A program made the translations under genes and the position numbers. Source: Gammaproteobacteria bacterium (GTDB lineage: Bacteria > Pseudomonadota > Gammaproteobacteria > JAJPIJ01). Taken from it: a stretch of DNA of 58,097 nucleotides. The stretch is from positions 1 through 58,097 of the forward strand of contig JAJVIQ010000029.1 of assembly GCA_022071965.1 (NCBI GenBank), given 5' to 3'. This document shows, piece by piece, positions 47,094 to 56,270 of the stretch (its first letter is position 1; every line of letters starts with the position of its first letter). The notes beneath the pieces are model-generated. The model had not been told where the DNA came from. It searched no databases and worked only from the letters and a program-made list of their open reading frames with translations.

Positions 47094-48524
47094 TCACCCC
47101 CCGGCGTCGCGTCGCCACGCCAGCGCGTAACGCCACAGGAACGTCTCCTCGCCATCCCCAAGCCTCACGACGATGCGGTAGTCGTGCCCCGGGGTGAGCT
47201 CGAGCCGGATGGTCTCGGTGTTCTCCGCCCAACTCGCTGACACGGCGACCCGCCGCGCCTCCGTGTCGTCGAAAAGCTCGAGATCCAGATCCACGAGTTC
47301 CGGCACCCCCGCAAAGGCCGCAGCGGAGTCGGTCGAGATGCGGACATTCCACGCCAGCGTCGCCGTTAACCAGCGATGCCGCCGGTCGGCACGGAAATGA
47401 TAGTTGGCCACCTCGTTGCTTCCGGCCTCACCGCCGAATGCATCGTCAAAATCGTACCCGTAGGGTTTGATGATCCCACCACGGCGACGATCGTCCTCGG
47501 CGCTGCGCTGCTCCCCGCCGCTCAGGATGGCGTAGCTGTTGAGAACGTTGAGCTGCCCCGCACCATAGATTCGATCCAGGCCGTTGGCACTGCGGCGGAC
47601 GAGCTCCCGGCGATAGTCACTTGCTCCGTTCCCGGCCCGGAACTCGCGGTTCGCCCCGGCCATCAGCAGGGCCTTGATCACCTCCGGGCGCGCCCCGTCA
47701 GGCAGCGCTGCGCCGTCCAGCGTTCGCACCGTGTTCCGCGAGAATGTCGCCCAGCGCTGCGCCGTCTGCACGAGAGCGGCCGCGGCGGCGGCAACCACGG
47801 GGGTCGCGGCGCTGGTGGTATCCATCGGCGCCACGAGCAGGGGCATGGTTCTTTCTTCTCGATAGACACTGTCGATCTCCGCGGTTCCGGAACCGTGCCG
47901 GCCATCGCTGCGCCCAACCGAAATCACGTTGAACGCATTGCCGAGCAGAGGCGGCGAGGGATTCCCGTTGCCGATGCCGACAACGTGCAGATTGCGGTCG
48001 GCATTGACGCTCCAGTCCAGACGCCGCAGCACCTCGCTGTCGTAGACGGGACTGCCCGTGGAACCCACCCAGCTGTGATTGACGACCCGCGCGCTCATCT
48101 GTGCCGGGAAGAACATCGAGCCGGTGCGCAGCACATCCCGCATCCAGTTGGTGGCGCTGTAGACGTCGATATCGGTTGCCGCCGAGGCCATGGAACCGGA
48201 CGCCCCGTAAAGCAGCCGGCCGACAGCCGTCGCATGGCCCGAGATTCCACCCTCGCCCGTCGCAGTCGAGAGGTGGAGGCGCTTGCCCGCGAAGTCACCA
48301 TCATCGATATCCGGCCGCCATGCGCCTGCCGCGGCAAACTGCCACAGGCCTGGTCTGCTCAGCAGGGGCGCCTCGACCTGCGCAATGCGTACGCCTCTGC
48401 CGTTCGGCACGTAGATCCCCAGCACCTCCACGAGACGGCGGTAGCCGATGATTTCACGATAGTCCGCGGCCAGCGCGCCACGAACGCCGCTGAGCAGCAA
48501 GAGGAGCGCCGCAATTGCGTTCAG
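47094..48524 (-). CDS. Secreted subtilase (S8)-like protein with altered Asp site
   Basis: About 476 residues with a signal peptide (NAIAALLLLLSGVRGALAAD). The S8 pattern is visible: SGHATAVGRLLYG contains the His, VVGIGNGNPSP the oxyanion Asn, and DTTSAATPVVAAAAAAL the Ser. At the usual catalytic Asp the sequence is GVRIAQVEAPLL, with Glu in its place. The last 120 residues form a beta-rich domain (VDLDLELFDDTEARRVAVSASWAENTETIRLEL in parts). No ATG lies near the signal peptide; I use a CTG at 48524 but this is a guess. It faces the zinc peptidase gene across about 115 bases. It may be an atypical or inactive protease. Confidence 0.7.
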   Translation of the reverse strand: MNAIAALLLLLSGVRGALAADYREIIGYRRLVEVLGIYVPNGRGVRIAQVEAPLLSRPGLWQFAAAGAWRPDIDDGDFAGKRLHLSTATGEGGISGHATAVGRLLYGASGSMASAATDIDVYSATNWMRDVLRTGSMFFPAQMSARVVNHSWVGSTGSPVYDSEVLRRLDWSVNADRNLHVVGIGNGNPSPPLLGNAFNVISVGRSDGRHGSGTAEIDSVYREERTMPLLVAPMDTTSAATPVVAAAAAALVQTAQRWATFSRNTVRTLDGAALPDGARPEVIKALLMAGANREFRAGNGASDYRRELVRRSANGLDRIYGAGQLNVLNSYAILSGGEQRSAEDDRRRGGIIKPYGYDFDDAFGGEAGSNEVANYHFRADRRHRWLTATLAWNVRISTDSAAAFAGVPELVDLDLELFDDTEARRVAVSASWAENTETIRLELTPGHDYRIVVRLGDGEETFLWRYALAWRRDAGG

Positions 48525-48639
48525 CCGCCGCCGACACCCGCGCCGGCGTAGCGCCGCCCGCGGTCGCTCCGCGAGTTCCCCTCCGCGTCGCCGTTGGCGG
48601 TAAGATAACCGGAGCCAGTCGGATCGGGAGCGGCGGAGA

Positions 48640-49536
48640 ATGCGTTGGGAACGGGGTACCAGTCGCGGCAACATCGAGGACAGGCGCAGCGGCGGCATCA
48701 GCCTTGGCGGCGGGGGAATCCGGCTGGGATTGGGGGGCATGGCCATACTGCTGGTCCTAAGCCTGCTCACCGGCAGAAATTTCTTTGCCATCCTCGGTCC
48801 AGGCGGAGGACCGGGCGGTCCCACGGAGCAGGCTGGCGAACCATACCAGCCCACGCCGCAAGAAGAGGAGATGGTGGATTTCGTCAGTTTCGTGCTCAAT
48901 GACGTGCAGGATGTGTGGGGTACTGTGTTGCCGCGCGCCGTGGCACGCCAGTACCTGGATGCCCGTCTCGTTCTGTTCAACGGGTCCGTGCAGTCCGGAT
49001 GCGGCTATGCCCAGGCCCAGATGGGTCCGTTCTACTGCCCGCTCGATCAACGCGTGTACATCGATCTCGGCTTTTACCAGGAACTGAAGGACCGTTTTGG
49101 CGCGCCGGGCGATTTCGCGCAGGCCTACGTACTGGCGCACGAGGTCGGACATCACGTTCAGAATCTGCTCGGCATTGCCGAAAAGGTCCACGAGCTTCGT
49201 CAGAGCAATCCCGAGGCGTCCAACGCCCTGTCGGTGCGCATGGAGTTGCAGGCCGACTGCCTGGCAGGCATATGGGCGAATTCCACCCGGCAGCGCAACC
49301 TGCTGGAGGCCGGCGACGTCGAAGAGGGCATGAACGCCGCCGCCGCAGTGGGCGATGACCGCATCCAGAGACAGGCAACCGGAACGGTCAGCCCGGAGGG
49401 CTGGACACACGGCTCCTCGAAACAGCGGGTCGCGTGGTTCATGCAAGGTTACCAATCCGGCGACGTCAACAGCTGCGACACGTTCAACTCCGAGTTGGCT
49501 GCTGATCGCGAAAACACCGGCGGCCACCCCTTCTGA
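48640..49536 (+). CDS. Neutral zinc metallopeptidase (YpfJ-like)
   Basis: A 298-residue protein with one membrane segment at about 31-53 (GLGGMAILLVLSLLTGRNFF), a Gly-rich linker, and a metallopeptidase domain whose zinc motif is HEVGHH near residue 167. The conserved cysteine pair SGCGYAQAQMGPFYCPLDQ and ELQADCLAGIWA complete the family pattern. The N-terminus MRWERGTSRGNIEDRR is typical. The protease is probably membrane-anchored with its domain in the periplasm; substrates are unknown. It ends 74 bases before the convergent DAHP synthase gene. Confidence 0.92.
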   Translation: MRWERGTSRGNIEDRRSGGISLGGGGIRLGLGGMAILLVLSLLTGRNFFAILGPGGGPGGPTEQAGEPYQPTPQEEEMVDFVSFVLNDVQDVWGTVLPRAVARQYLDARLVLFNGSVQSGCGYAQAQMGPFYCPLDQRVYIDLGFYQELKDRFGAPGDFAQAYVLAHEVGHHVQNLLGIAEKVHELRQSNPEASNALSVRMELQADCLAGIWANSTRQRNLLEAGDVEEGMNAAAAVGDDRIQRQATGTVSPEGWTHGSSKQRVAWFMQGYQSGDVNSCDTFNSELAADRENTGGHPF

Positions 49537-49610
49537 CCGGCACCTGCGGCTGCCAAGGCCCGCTGCTGCCGCCAGTGCGCAGGCTGGCGGCGACGGGTGG
49601 CGGAATCTGA

Positions 49611-50693
49611 CTACCCGGTCGCGGACTGCATTTGCGCCTGCAGGCGGCGCGCCCGCGCCGCCGAGGCGAACTCCCGCAAAAGCGGATCGGTTTCTGTCCA
49701 GCTCATGCATGCGTCCGTTATGCTCTGCCCGTAGGCAAGCGGCTTGCCGAGCTTGAGGTCCTGGCGGCCGCCTACCAGATGGCTCTCCAGCATGACGCCG
49801 AAAATGCGCGCATCGCCGGCAGCCACCTGTCGCGCCACATCGTGACCGACCTCGACTTGGCGTTCATGGCTTTTCTCGCTGTTGGCATGACTGCAGTCGA
49901 TGCAGAGCAGTGGCCTGGCGCCGGCCTTGGCCAGCTTGCCGGCGGCATCATCGACGCTCGCCGCATCGAAGTTCGGCCGGCGACTGCCGCCGCGTAGGAT
50001 CACGTGGCAATCGGGATTGCCGGAAGTCGCCAGGATCGCAGAGTGCCCCTGCTTCGTCACGCCGAGAAAGTGATGCGGGTGAGATGCGGCCTTTACCGCG
50101 TCGATTGCCACCTGTAGACCGCCGTCGGTGGAATTCTTGAAGCCTATGGGACAGGAAAGACCGGAGGCCAGCTCACGGTGCACCTGACTCTCGGTGGTGC
50201 GTGCGCCAATGGCGCCCCATGCGACGAGGTCTGCTATGTACTGGGGACTGATCGGATCCAGGAACTCGGTGCCGGCCGCAACGCCCATCTCGTTGAGATC
50301 AACGAGCAAGCGACGTGCGATCCGCAATCCGTCGTTGATCCGGAAGCTCTCGTCGAGACCCGGGTCATTGATGAGTCCCTTCCAGCCCACCGTCGTACGC
50401 GGCTTCTCGAAATAAACGCGCATGACGATGAGCAGATCCTCGGACAGCTCGTTGATCAGCGTCTTGAGTTTGCCGGCGTATTCGCGTGCCGCCTCGGTGT
50501 CGTGGATAGAACACGGCCCGGTGATCACCAGGAGCCGGTCATCGACGCCGTTGAGGATGCCTTGTATGGCGACGCGGGTGCCCGCGACCGTCCGCGCCGC
50601 GCGCTCGCTAATCGGCACCTCGGCGCAGAGCTGCGCGGGCGGAATCACTTCCTGAGTGGATCGAATTCTGAGATCGTCTGTTCTGGTTGACAT
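49611..50693 (-). CDS. 3-deoxy-7-phosphoheptulonate synthase (class I)
   Basis: A 360-residue enzyme joining erythrose-4-phosphate and phosphoenolpyruvate, the first step of aromatic amino-acid synthesis. Visible blocks are LLVITGPCSIHDTEAAREYA (metal Cys), MRVYFEKPRTTVGWKGLINDP (in parts), GARTTESQVHRELASGLSCPIGFKN and CIDCSHANSEK. It belongs to the AroF/AroG/AroH group; which amino acid inhibits it cannot be decided by eye. TACAAT at 50722-50717 is a good -10 element just ahead of it. The product uses erythrose-4-phosphate supplied by transketolase. Confidence 0.94.
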   Translation of the reverse strand: MSTRTDDLRIRSTQEVIPPAQLCAEVPISERAARTVAGTRVAIQGILNGVDDRLLVITGPCSIHDTEAAREYAGKLKTLINELSEDLLIVMRVYFEKPRTTVGWKGLINDPGLDESFRINDGLRIARRLLVDLNEMGVAAGTEFLDPISPQYIADLVAWGAIGARTTESQVHRELASGLSCPIGFKNSTDGGLQVAIDAVKAASHPHHFLGVTKQGHSAILATSGNPDCHVILRGGSRRPNFDAASVDDAAGKLAKAGARPLLCIDCSHANSEKSHERQVEVGHDVARQVAAGDARIFGVMLESHLVGGRQDLKLGKPLAYGQSITDACMSWTETDPLLREFASAARARRLQAQMQSATG

Positions 50694-50752
50694 GACAGTG
50701 TCCTCGACAAACTGCTATTGTACGCGAGCGTCTCCTCGCCCCGCACCTGAAA

Positions 50753-51469
50753 ATGCGCATCTTCGCCCCTTGCCGGCCGGCCATCCTCCTGATGCTTGTA
50801 TTGCCTGGTTCTCTCGGCGCATGCGGCCGGGCGATGCCCGCCTATTATCCGCTCGAGGAGGGCCTGCGATGGCAGTACGACATCCACGTCATGACGATGG
50901 ATGGTCCCCAGAGGAAGAAGTATCTCGTCTCGAACTTGCCACCAGTGCAGTATGGTGGTCAACCGCTGAACGTGCGTGCGAGCGCCGATGGCCGCCGCAT
51001 GTACTACCGCGTCGAGCCCGCCGGCGTCGTGCGCATAGGCGAATCCGCCCCTGACTCGCCTCCGCAGCTATACACCACCCCGCGTCTCGTGTTCCCCGCA
51101 AGAACCGATACGCACGTCACCTGGACCGACACCGAGTTCACGGTGACCCTCGAGCATACCGGCCCGCCGGAGCACTCCCTGAATCGAATCACCGTCCCGG
51201 TGGTTCTTCAGTATCGAATCGAGGCCACCGATGTGGAGATCACCGTTCCGGCCGGGACATTCAGGAACTGCGTGCGTATTCGGGGCGTGGGAACGACATC
51301 GAAAAATGTCGGATTCTACGTCGGCCATACGAACATTCGTGTGGAGAACACCGAGTGGTACGCACCAGGCGTCGGTCTCGTGAAGGCCGTGCGCGAGGAA
51401 ACGACCACCAGCACCGTGCTGCCCCGCGGGTCCTACGAGCTCGCCCTGACCGCCTTCACTCGCGACTGA
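50753..51469 (+). CDS. Putative lipoprotein, unknown function
   Basis: A 238-residue predicted lipoprotein with lipobox SLGAC (Cys about residue 24). The mature part is beta-rich: YYPLEEGLRWQYDIHVMT opens it, and ITVPAGTFRNCVRIRG with TEWYAPGVGLVKAVREE near the end repeat a motif often seen in envelope lipoproteins that end in strands of the kind YAPGVGLVK. No catalytic residues are apparent. It is divergent from the DAHP synthase gene with only 59 bases between, and overlaps the convergent dmeF end by 14 bases. Confidence 0.75.
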   Translation: MRIFAPCRPAILLMLVLPGSLGACGRAMPAYYPLEEGLRWQYDIHVMTMDGPQRKKYLVSNLPPVQYGGQPLNVRASADGRRMYYRVEPAGVVRIGESAPDSPPQLYTTPRLVFPARTDTHVTWTDTEFTVTLEHTGPPEHSLNRITVPVVLQYRIEATDVEITVPAGTFRNCVRIRGVGTTSKNVGFYVGHTNIRVENTEWYAPGVGLVKAVREETTTSTVLPRGSYELALTAFTRD

Positions 51470-52424
51470 CCTGCACGACCCGACCGCCGGGCGCCTGGCT
51501 GACCTGCACGGTCACGTGAACGAGACGGACCACGCCTTCCAGCAACCGTCGATAGTAATCGGGTGGCTGTGGGGACGTGCTCTCAACCTCGACGATGGCG
51601 GCCATCTGGTTCGGCGCGATGTGCCAGATGTGCAGGTCGGCGATGCGATGAGTGCCGTCACGCTCAACCGCATCCCGCATCGCCCGTTCGGTCGCCTCGT
51701 CGGCGCGCCTGTCGAGCAGTACCCCGGCGCTGTCACGCAGCAGGCCGTGGCACCAGCGTGCTATCACCAGCCCCCCGACGATGCCCATGAGCGAATCCAT
51801 CCATATCCAGCCCAACAGCTTGCCGCAACCCAGCGCGACCAGGGCCAGCACGGACGTCAGCGCATCCGCGAGCACGTGCAGATACGCGGCACGAAGGTTG
51901 TGATCATGTCCATGCCTGTGCGGATCGTGGGTCCCGCGCTGCTGCGGAGCGCCATCGGGGTGGGAGTCCGATCCGCCGTGATCGTGCAGCCACCAGGCGC
52001 TGAGCAGATTGACGAGCAGCCCGAGCAGGGCTATCGCGATTGCCTCATTGAACTCGATACGCCCGGGTTTGAACAGGCGGGCGGCGGACTCCACAGCCAT
52101 GAAGGCGGCGACCACCATCAATGCGACGCCGCTGGCGAAGCCGCCCAGCACCCCGATCTTTCCCGTACCGAAGGTATAGGCCGGATTGTCCGCATGTATG
52201 CGCGCATATCGATAGGCGAGCGCGGTGATACCCAATGCGGCCACGTGGGTCGCCATGTGCCACCCGTCGGCCAGCAAGGCCATGGAACCAAAGACGATGC
52301 CGCCGACTATCTCGGCAAGCATCATGACCGCGGTGAGCGCGATTACGCGTATTGTGCTGCGCTCGGCGCTGGCGTGCAGCGTCTCGGCATCGAATCGATA
52401 GTAGCACTGACGATCGGCTTTCAT
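51456..52424 (-). CDS. Cation diffusion facilitator, DmeF-type Co/Ni exporter
   Basis: A 322-residue inner-membrane metal/proton antiporter with six predicted membrane segments. LLADGWHMATHVAALGITALAY holds the first metal-site half, with His-Asp residues as in DmeF rather than the zinc exporters, and ADALTSVLALVALGCG the second. A His-rich cytoplasmic loop (HDPHRHGHDHN and HDHGGSDSH) lies between segments four and five. The C-terminal domain is of the usual ferredoxin-like type (LHIWHIAPNQMAAIVEV). Cobalt or nickel export is the likely role. No DmeR-type regulator gene precedes it. Confidence 0.88.
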   Translation of the reverse strand: MKADRQCYYRFDAETLHASAERSTIRVIALTAVMMLAEIVGGIVFGSMALLADGWHMATHVAALGITALAYRYARIHADNPAYTFGTGKIGVLGGFASGVALMVVAAFMAVESAARLFKPGRIEFNEAIAIALLGLLVNLLSAWWLHDHGGSDSHPDGAPQQRGTHDPHRHGHDHNLRAAYLHVLADALTSVLALVALGCGKLLGWIWMDSLMGIVGGLVIARWCHGLLRDSAGVLLDRRADEATERAMRDAVERDGTHRIADLHIWHIAPNQMAAIVEVESTSPQPPDYYRRLLEGVVRLVHVTVQVSQAPGGRVVQVSRE

Positions 52425-52469
52425 CGCGGTGCGGATGGAGCACGGCCGGAGCCGCAGGCATTCCCCCGC

Positions 52470-52865
52470 TTACAGCGCAGCTGCGCCGGCGGCCGCGATC
52501 TGGCCGTCCTCGGAAGACTTCACGCCGCTGATCCCGATGGCGCCGACGATCTCGTCTTCGAACATCAGCGGCACTCCGCCTTCCAGCGGCAGCATTCCGG
52601 GCATGGCAAGGTAGCCGTAGCGGCCGTCGGCGACCATCTCCTCCCAGATCCGCGTCGGCCGGCGAAACATCAGCGCAACCTTGGCCTTGGTTATCGCGAC
52701 CTCGACGGAACCGAGCTGAACCTTTTCGCGCTGCAGATACATCAGGTGACCTCCGTCGTCGACTATCGCGATGACCACGTTCCAGTTGTTGCGCCGGGCC
52801 TCGCCCTCGGCCGCGGCGGCGACGCGCTTGGCATCGTCCAGACCCAGGATTTTCTTCTCGTACAT
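52470..52865 (-). CDS. GlcG/HbpS-family protein
   Basis: A 131-residue protein of the GlcG/HbpS fold: LGLDDAKRVAAAAEGEARRNNW, VVIAIVDDGGHLMYLQRE, ITKAKVALMFRRPT and the C-terminal VGAIGISGVKSSEDGQIAAAGAAAL. Family members bind haem or assist catabolic enzymes. There is no signal peptide, so this is a cytoplasmic form. It lies 45 bases upstream of dmeF on the same strand, with which it may be co-transcribed, and is separated by 179 bases from the next gene. Confidence 0.87.
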   Translation of the reverse strand: MYEKKILGLDDAKRVAAAAEGEARRNNWNVVIAIVDDGGHLMYLQREKVQLGSVEVAITKAKVALMFRRPTRIWEEMVADGRYGYLAMPGMLPLEGGVPLMFEDEIVGAIGISGVKSSEDGQIAAAGAAAL

Positions 52866-53044
52866 GGCAGTCTTCTCCAGCCGGTTGCGCACCTCGAAGG
52901 CGTATTCTCGCACAAACAGAGATGCGCGTAGGCGCGTCGATTGATGCCCGCAGGCACACTCGAGGTTCCGCGCCGAGCGCCCGTCCGTGTATTGCCGCGA
53001 ACCCTTGGCGGCGGCTATTCATCGCCGGGGGCGTCCCCGCCGGG

Positions 53045-53371
53045 CTAACGACCGAGCTCGGCGGCAAGCTGCTGCACCGCCCGGAAAAAACTCTCCTCGC
53101 GATTCTTGCTGCAATGATCGGTGAGCCAGTACTGCAGACCCGAAGGGTCGATCGCGACGTCCCGGCCTTCGGGATTGGTCGCGTTGTAGGCGCTGAGATA
53201 GCCTTGTGCCCAGGAGACGAAGCCATTGATGGCGACGTCGGACTTCAGCGTCACGGCCTGAATGAAATCACCGCACTGCTTGGCGCCGCCGCCGGAAATC
53301 GTCTGTGCCGATGCGGGCACGGCCAGGGCGAGCCACACGCAAGCAGCCGAACAGCAGGTCTTCGAAACCAT
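53045..53371 (-). CDS. Small secreted HdeA/Rap1a-like protein
   Basis: A 108-residue protein with a clear signal peptide (MVSKTCCSAACVWLALAVPASAQ) and a small helical mature domain holding two cysteines (KQCGDF and TDHCSKN) likely to form a disulfide. SWAQGYLSAYNATNPEG and LQYWLTDHCSKN follow the pattern of HdeA-like or Rap1a/Tai-type periplasmic proteins. That resemblance is loose; no effector gene is nearby, so an immunity role is not supported. Start at 53371 chosen because it begins the signal peptide. Confidence 0.65.
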   Translation of the reverse strand: MVSKTCCSAACVWLALAVPASAQTISGGGAKQCGDFIQAVTLKSDVAINGFVSWAQGYLSAYNATNPEGRDVAIDPSGLQYWLTDHCSKNREESFFRAVQQLAAELGR

Positions 53372-53736
53372 CGTTTCGTATCTCCCCGGATCCAATTCTC
53401 GATTCTACATTGTGCGACGGCCCCCTCGTCGCCCATTCCGGGCGCCGGTGCCTAGTTCTGGGACACGCACAGGAGGCGGTCGTTTCGCGGCGGCTGAATC
53501 GAGAGGAGATCAGGGGCGAAATGCGCCCGCCGACCGACATGAACCGCGCGAGGCGGGCGAACCTGCGCCCCCGCAACCGCGACATCGGGCAAGAGAATAC
53601 CTCCATACCGGCCCGCGGTCGCAAGGCCGGTCCGCTCCCGCCTTCATACGGCCGCCGGCCGCGCTGCCGGTTCCGTTGCGCGCTCACAGTGCCTATACTC
53701 GCGCTCTCCGGTCCGGAGGTATCGACCCGAAAGCTC
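53372..53736. other. Divergent intergenic region before yrfG
   Basis: No gene is convincing in these 365 bases, although the yrfG frame stays open through it. TATACT at 53694-53699 is a likely -10 element for yrfG, predicting a start near 53706. GGAGG at about 53715 is too far (about 16 bases) from the yrfG ATG to be a normal ribosome-binding site. Confidence 0.4.
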
Positions 53737-54393
53737 ATGGTTGATTGGGAGCTCATCGACACCGTACTGCTCGACATGGACGGGACGCTGCTCGACCTGT
53801 ACTTCGACAGCTACCTTTGGAAGGAACACCTGCCCAGGCGTTATGCAGAACGACATGCGCTGGACATCGAAGCCGCCAAGCGCGCGGTTGGCCCGCGCAT
53901 CCGGGCGCGCGAAGGCACGCTGCAATGGTATTGCCTGGATCACTGGACGGCGGAACTGGGCATCGACATCTCCGCCCTGGAACTGGAAGTCGCTCACCTG
54001 ATCGCGCTGCGACCGCACGTTCCGGACTTCCTGCAGTTCCTGCGCAACCGCGGCATCGCGGTGGTTCTGACCACGAACGCGCACAGACGCAGCCTCTCCC
54101 ACAAACTCGATCGCACCGGCATTGGCGCCTTTTTCGATCATATCGTGAGCTCGCACGATTTTGGCGTACCGAAGGAGCAGACCGCCTTCTGGGGTCGCCT
54201 GCTTTCGGCCGTGCCCTACGCACCGGACCGAACGCTGCTGGTCGACGATAATCCCGCGGTACTGCGCTCCGCGCGCGACTTCGGCATACGTCATCTGCTC
54301 GCGATCCGGATGCCGGACAGCCGCGGCCAGCCGCGCACCCACGGCGATTTCGCGTCCGTCGACAGTTTTCTCGACTTGCTGCCCCCGGCCTGA
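53737..54393 (+). CDS. yrfG: HAD-family (d)GMP/IMP nucleotidase
   Basis: A 218-residue HAD phosphatase. Motif I is LLDMDGTLLDLYFD, motif II is VVLTTNAHRRSL, and motifs III-IV are KEQTAFW and LLVDDNPAVLRSA. LYFDSYLWKEHLPRRYAE after motif I is characteristic of YrfG, which dephosphorylates purine nucleotides. It is convergent with trmB; their ends are 10 bases apart. Confidence 0.88.
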   Translation: MVDWELIDTVLLDMDGTLLDLYFDSYLWKEHLPRRYAERHALDIEAAKRAVGPRIRAREGTLQWYCLDHWTAELGIDISALELEVAHLIALRPHVPDFLQFLRNRGIAVVLTTNAHRRSLSHKLDRTGIGAFFDHIVSSHDFGVPKEQTAFWGRLLSAVPYAPDRTLLVDDNPAVLRSARDFGIRHLLAIRMPDSRGQPRTHGDFASVDSFLDLLPPA

Positions 54394-54403
54394 ACACGCG
54401 CCC

Positions 54404-55063
54404 TCAGGCGCGGCCGTACACGAAATCCCGTACCACGTGCCCCAGTTGACCGCCGCGCCGCTCGTACCGCGTCGGCGGCCGCCATGCCGGACGCGGCGCG
54501 TACGCCGACGGCGCGGCCAGGTTGACCAGGCCGCCAACCTGCGCCATCACCTCGGCGATGTGATCCGCGTAACCCTGCCAGTCGGTCGCGATGAACAGCC
54601 TGCCGTTGGCGCGCAGATGATCGCGCAATGAGGCGATGAAGCTCGGCTGCAGCAGACGTCGTTTGTGGTGGCGCTTCTTCGGCCAGGGATCCGGGAAAAA
54701 GACGTAGATGTGGTCGACGCTGGCGACGGGGATCTGGATGGCCAGCGCCTCCATCGCATCCCGGTTGAGGATGCGCAGATTCCGCAGTCCGGCCGCAGCG
54801 GCGCGCCGCATCAGGCTGCCTACGCCCGGCCGATGCACCTCGATGCCGAGATAATTGTTGTCGGGGTTGGCCTGGGCAAGCGAGATAATGTAGTCGCCGT
54901 TGCCGCACCCGATCTCGAGATGACACGGGGCGCGGTTACCGAAAAGCGCGCAGAGATCGGTCGCGCCATCGGCGATCTGCACGCCGTACCGCGGTGACAA
55001 CTCGGCAATCGCGCGCGCCTGAGCCGCGGTCATGCGTCCCTCGCGGATTACGAAGCTCCGCAC
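54404..55063 (-). CDS. trmB: tRNA (guanine-N7)-methyltransferase
   Basis: TrmB methylates G46 in the variable loop of tRNAs. The 219-residue product has RSFVIREGRMTAAQARAI at the N-terminus, the SAM motif LEIGCGNGDYIISLA, GIEVHRPGVGSLMRRA and the signature VFFPDPWPKKRHHKRRLL. No ATG is in a good place; I use GTG at 55063 because residues before the first ATG (55033) are family-like. A CTG overlapping the thiG stop at 55102 is also possible and would couple the two genes. Confidence 0.92.
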   Translation of the reverse strand: MRSFVIREGRMTAAQARAIAELSPRYGVQIADGATDLCALFGNRAPCHLEIGCGNGDYIISLAQANPDNNYLGIEVHRPGVGSLMRRAAAAGLRNLRILNRDAMEALAIQIPVASVDHIYVFFPDPWPKKRHHKRRLLQPSFIASLRDHLRANGRLFIATDWQGYADHIAEVMAQVGGLVNLAAPSAYAPRPAWRPPTRYERRGGQLGHVVRDFVYGRA

Positions 55064-55098
55064 CCGCCGTTGTCGCGGCCATGCCGACGGTGATTCGA

Positions 55099-55896
55099 TC
55101 AGAAGAACAGCCCCTCTATCGGTGAGGAAGCCACGCCGTAAGGTCGCCGCGGCATCCGCCCGGCGAGGAACGCCTCGCGTCCCGCCTCGATGGCCTTGCG
55201 CATCGCCGAAGCCATCAGGACGGGATCGCGCGCCTGCGCTATGGCCGTGTTCATGAGTACGCCATCGCACCCCAGCTCCATGGCCACGGCGGCATCGGAC
55301 GCAGTGCCGACGCCGGCATCGACGATGATAGGCACCTGCGCGTTCTCGACGATGATGCGGATGTTGTAGGGATTTCTTATGCCCATCCCCGAACCGATTG
55401 GCGCCGCCAACGGCATGACCGCAACGCAACCCATCGCCTCGAAACGCCTGGCCATGACCGGATCGTCGTTCGTGTACACCATCACCCTGAAACCGTCGCG
55501 TATGAGCTCCTCGGCAGCGGCTGTCGTCGCCGGGATGTCAGGAAACAGTGTCTTCTCGTCGCCGAGGACCTCCAGCTTGACGAGACTGTGCCCGCCGAGC
55601 ATCTCCCGGGCGAGTCGACAGGTGCGAACGGCCGAGGCGACGTCGTAACAGCCCGCGGTGTTGGGGAGTATCGTGTAACGATCCGGCGGGAGAACATCGA
55701 GCAGATTCGCCGCACCCGGCTCCTGCCCGATGTTCGTGCGGCGAATAGCCACGGTCACGATCTGCGCGCCGCTCGACTGCACGGCGGCGAGTGTCTGCTC
55801 AAAATCGCGGTACTTGCCGGTCCCGACGAGCAGGCGCGAGCTGAAGGTGCGACCGTCGATAACGAGCGATTCCTGCCGGGGATTGTTCGCACTCAT
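55099..55896 (-). CDS. thiG: Thiazole synthase
   Basis: ThiG builds the thiazole phosphate of thiamine from deoxyxylulose phosphate, dehydroglycine and ThiS-thiocarboxylate. The 265-residue product shows [51 protein letters not shown] (Schiff-base lysine region), [16 protein letters not shown] and [27 protein letters not shown] (in parts). It lies 121 bases downstream of thiS and directly upstream of trmB on the same strand. Confidence 0.97.
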   Translation of the reverse strand: MSANNPRQESLVIDGRTFSSRLLVGTGKYRDFEQTLAAVQSSGAQIVTVAIRRTNIGQEPGAANLLDVLPPDRYTILPNTAGCYDVASAVRTCRLAREMLGGHSLVKLEVLGDEKTLFPDIPATTAAAEELIRDGFRVMVYTNDDPVMARRFEAMGCVAVMPLAAPIGSGMGIRNPYNIRIIVENAQVPIIVDAGVGTASDAAVAMELGCDGVLMNTAIAQARDPVLMASAMRKAIEAGREAFLAGRMPRRPYGVASSPIEGLFF

Positions 55897-56017
55897 ATTT
55901 CCGTCGGGATACCACACCGGGAACGTGGCGTCAGTATAAGCCCGCGGACGCCCGGTTCAATTTCGCCGGCCACGCTGTCGCGCCCGGGTCCGGTGCAATC
56001 GGGGCGCCGAAACGGCC

Positions 56018-56233
56018 TCAGCCACCCCCGATCGCCTGCACAATCTCCACGCTGTCGCCCGCCTTCAGCAAGGTCAAGCGATGCTGGGAGCGCGGGACGA
56101 TCTGCCTGTTCACCTCGACGGCATACCGTCCGCCGACGCGGAGTTCTCCAATCAGGTCCGCGACGGTGGCGCCCTCAGACAGAGCCAGCGGACTGCCGTT
56201 GACGGTGATCTGCAATCCCGATTGTGCGTTCAT
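56018..56233 (-). CDS. thiS: Sulfur carrier protein ThiS
   Basis: A 71-residue ubiquitin-like protein ending in the obligatory Gly-Gly (VEIVQAIGGG), whose C-terminus is adenylated and thiocarboxylated. TVADLIGELRVGGRYAVEVNRQIVPRSQH is typical. No thiF or thiamine riboswitch adjoins it; the MoeB/ThiF-like gene at 33988 is a candidate activator. Only 37 bases separate it from the preceding gene. Confidence 0.93.
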   Translation of the reverse strand: MNAQSGLQITVNGSPLALSEGATVADLIGELRVGGRYAVEVNRQIVPRSQHRLTLLKAGDSVEIVQAIGGG

Positions 56234-56270
56234 GGCTGCGACAATATCCCCGCTGCCCCGAGGCTGCCGA

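Noticed and set aside
53045-53371. Immunity protein of a type VI effector pair (Rap1a/Tai-like)
   Set aside because: The resemblance is loose and no effector or secretion gene is nearby, so only a generic call is given.
56234-56270. TPP riboswitch before thiS
   Set aside because: Only 37 bases are available and they contain no TPP-aptamer core.
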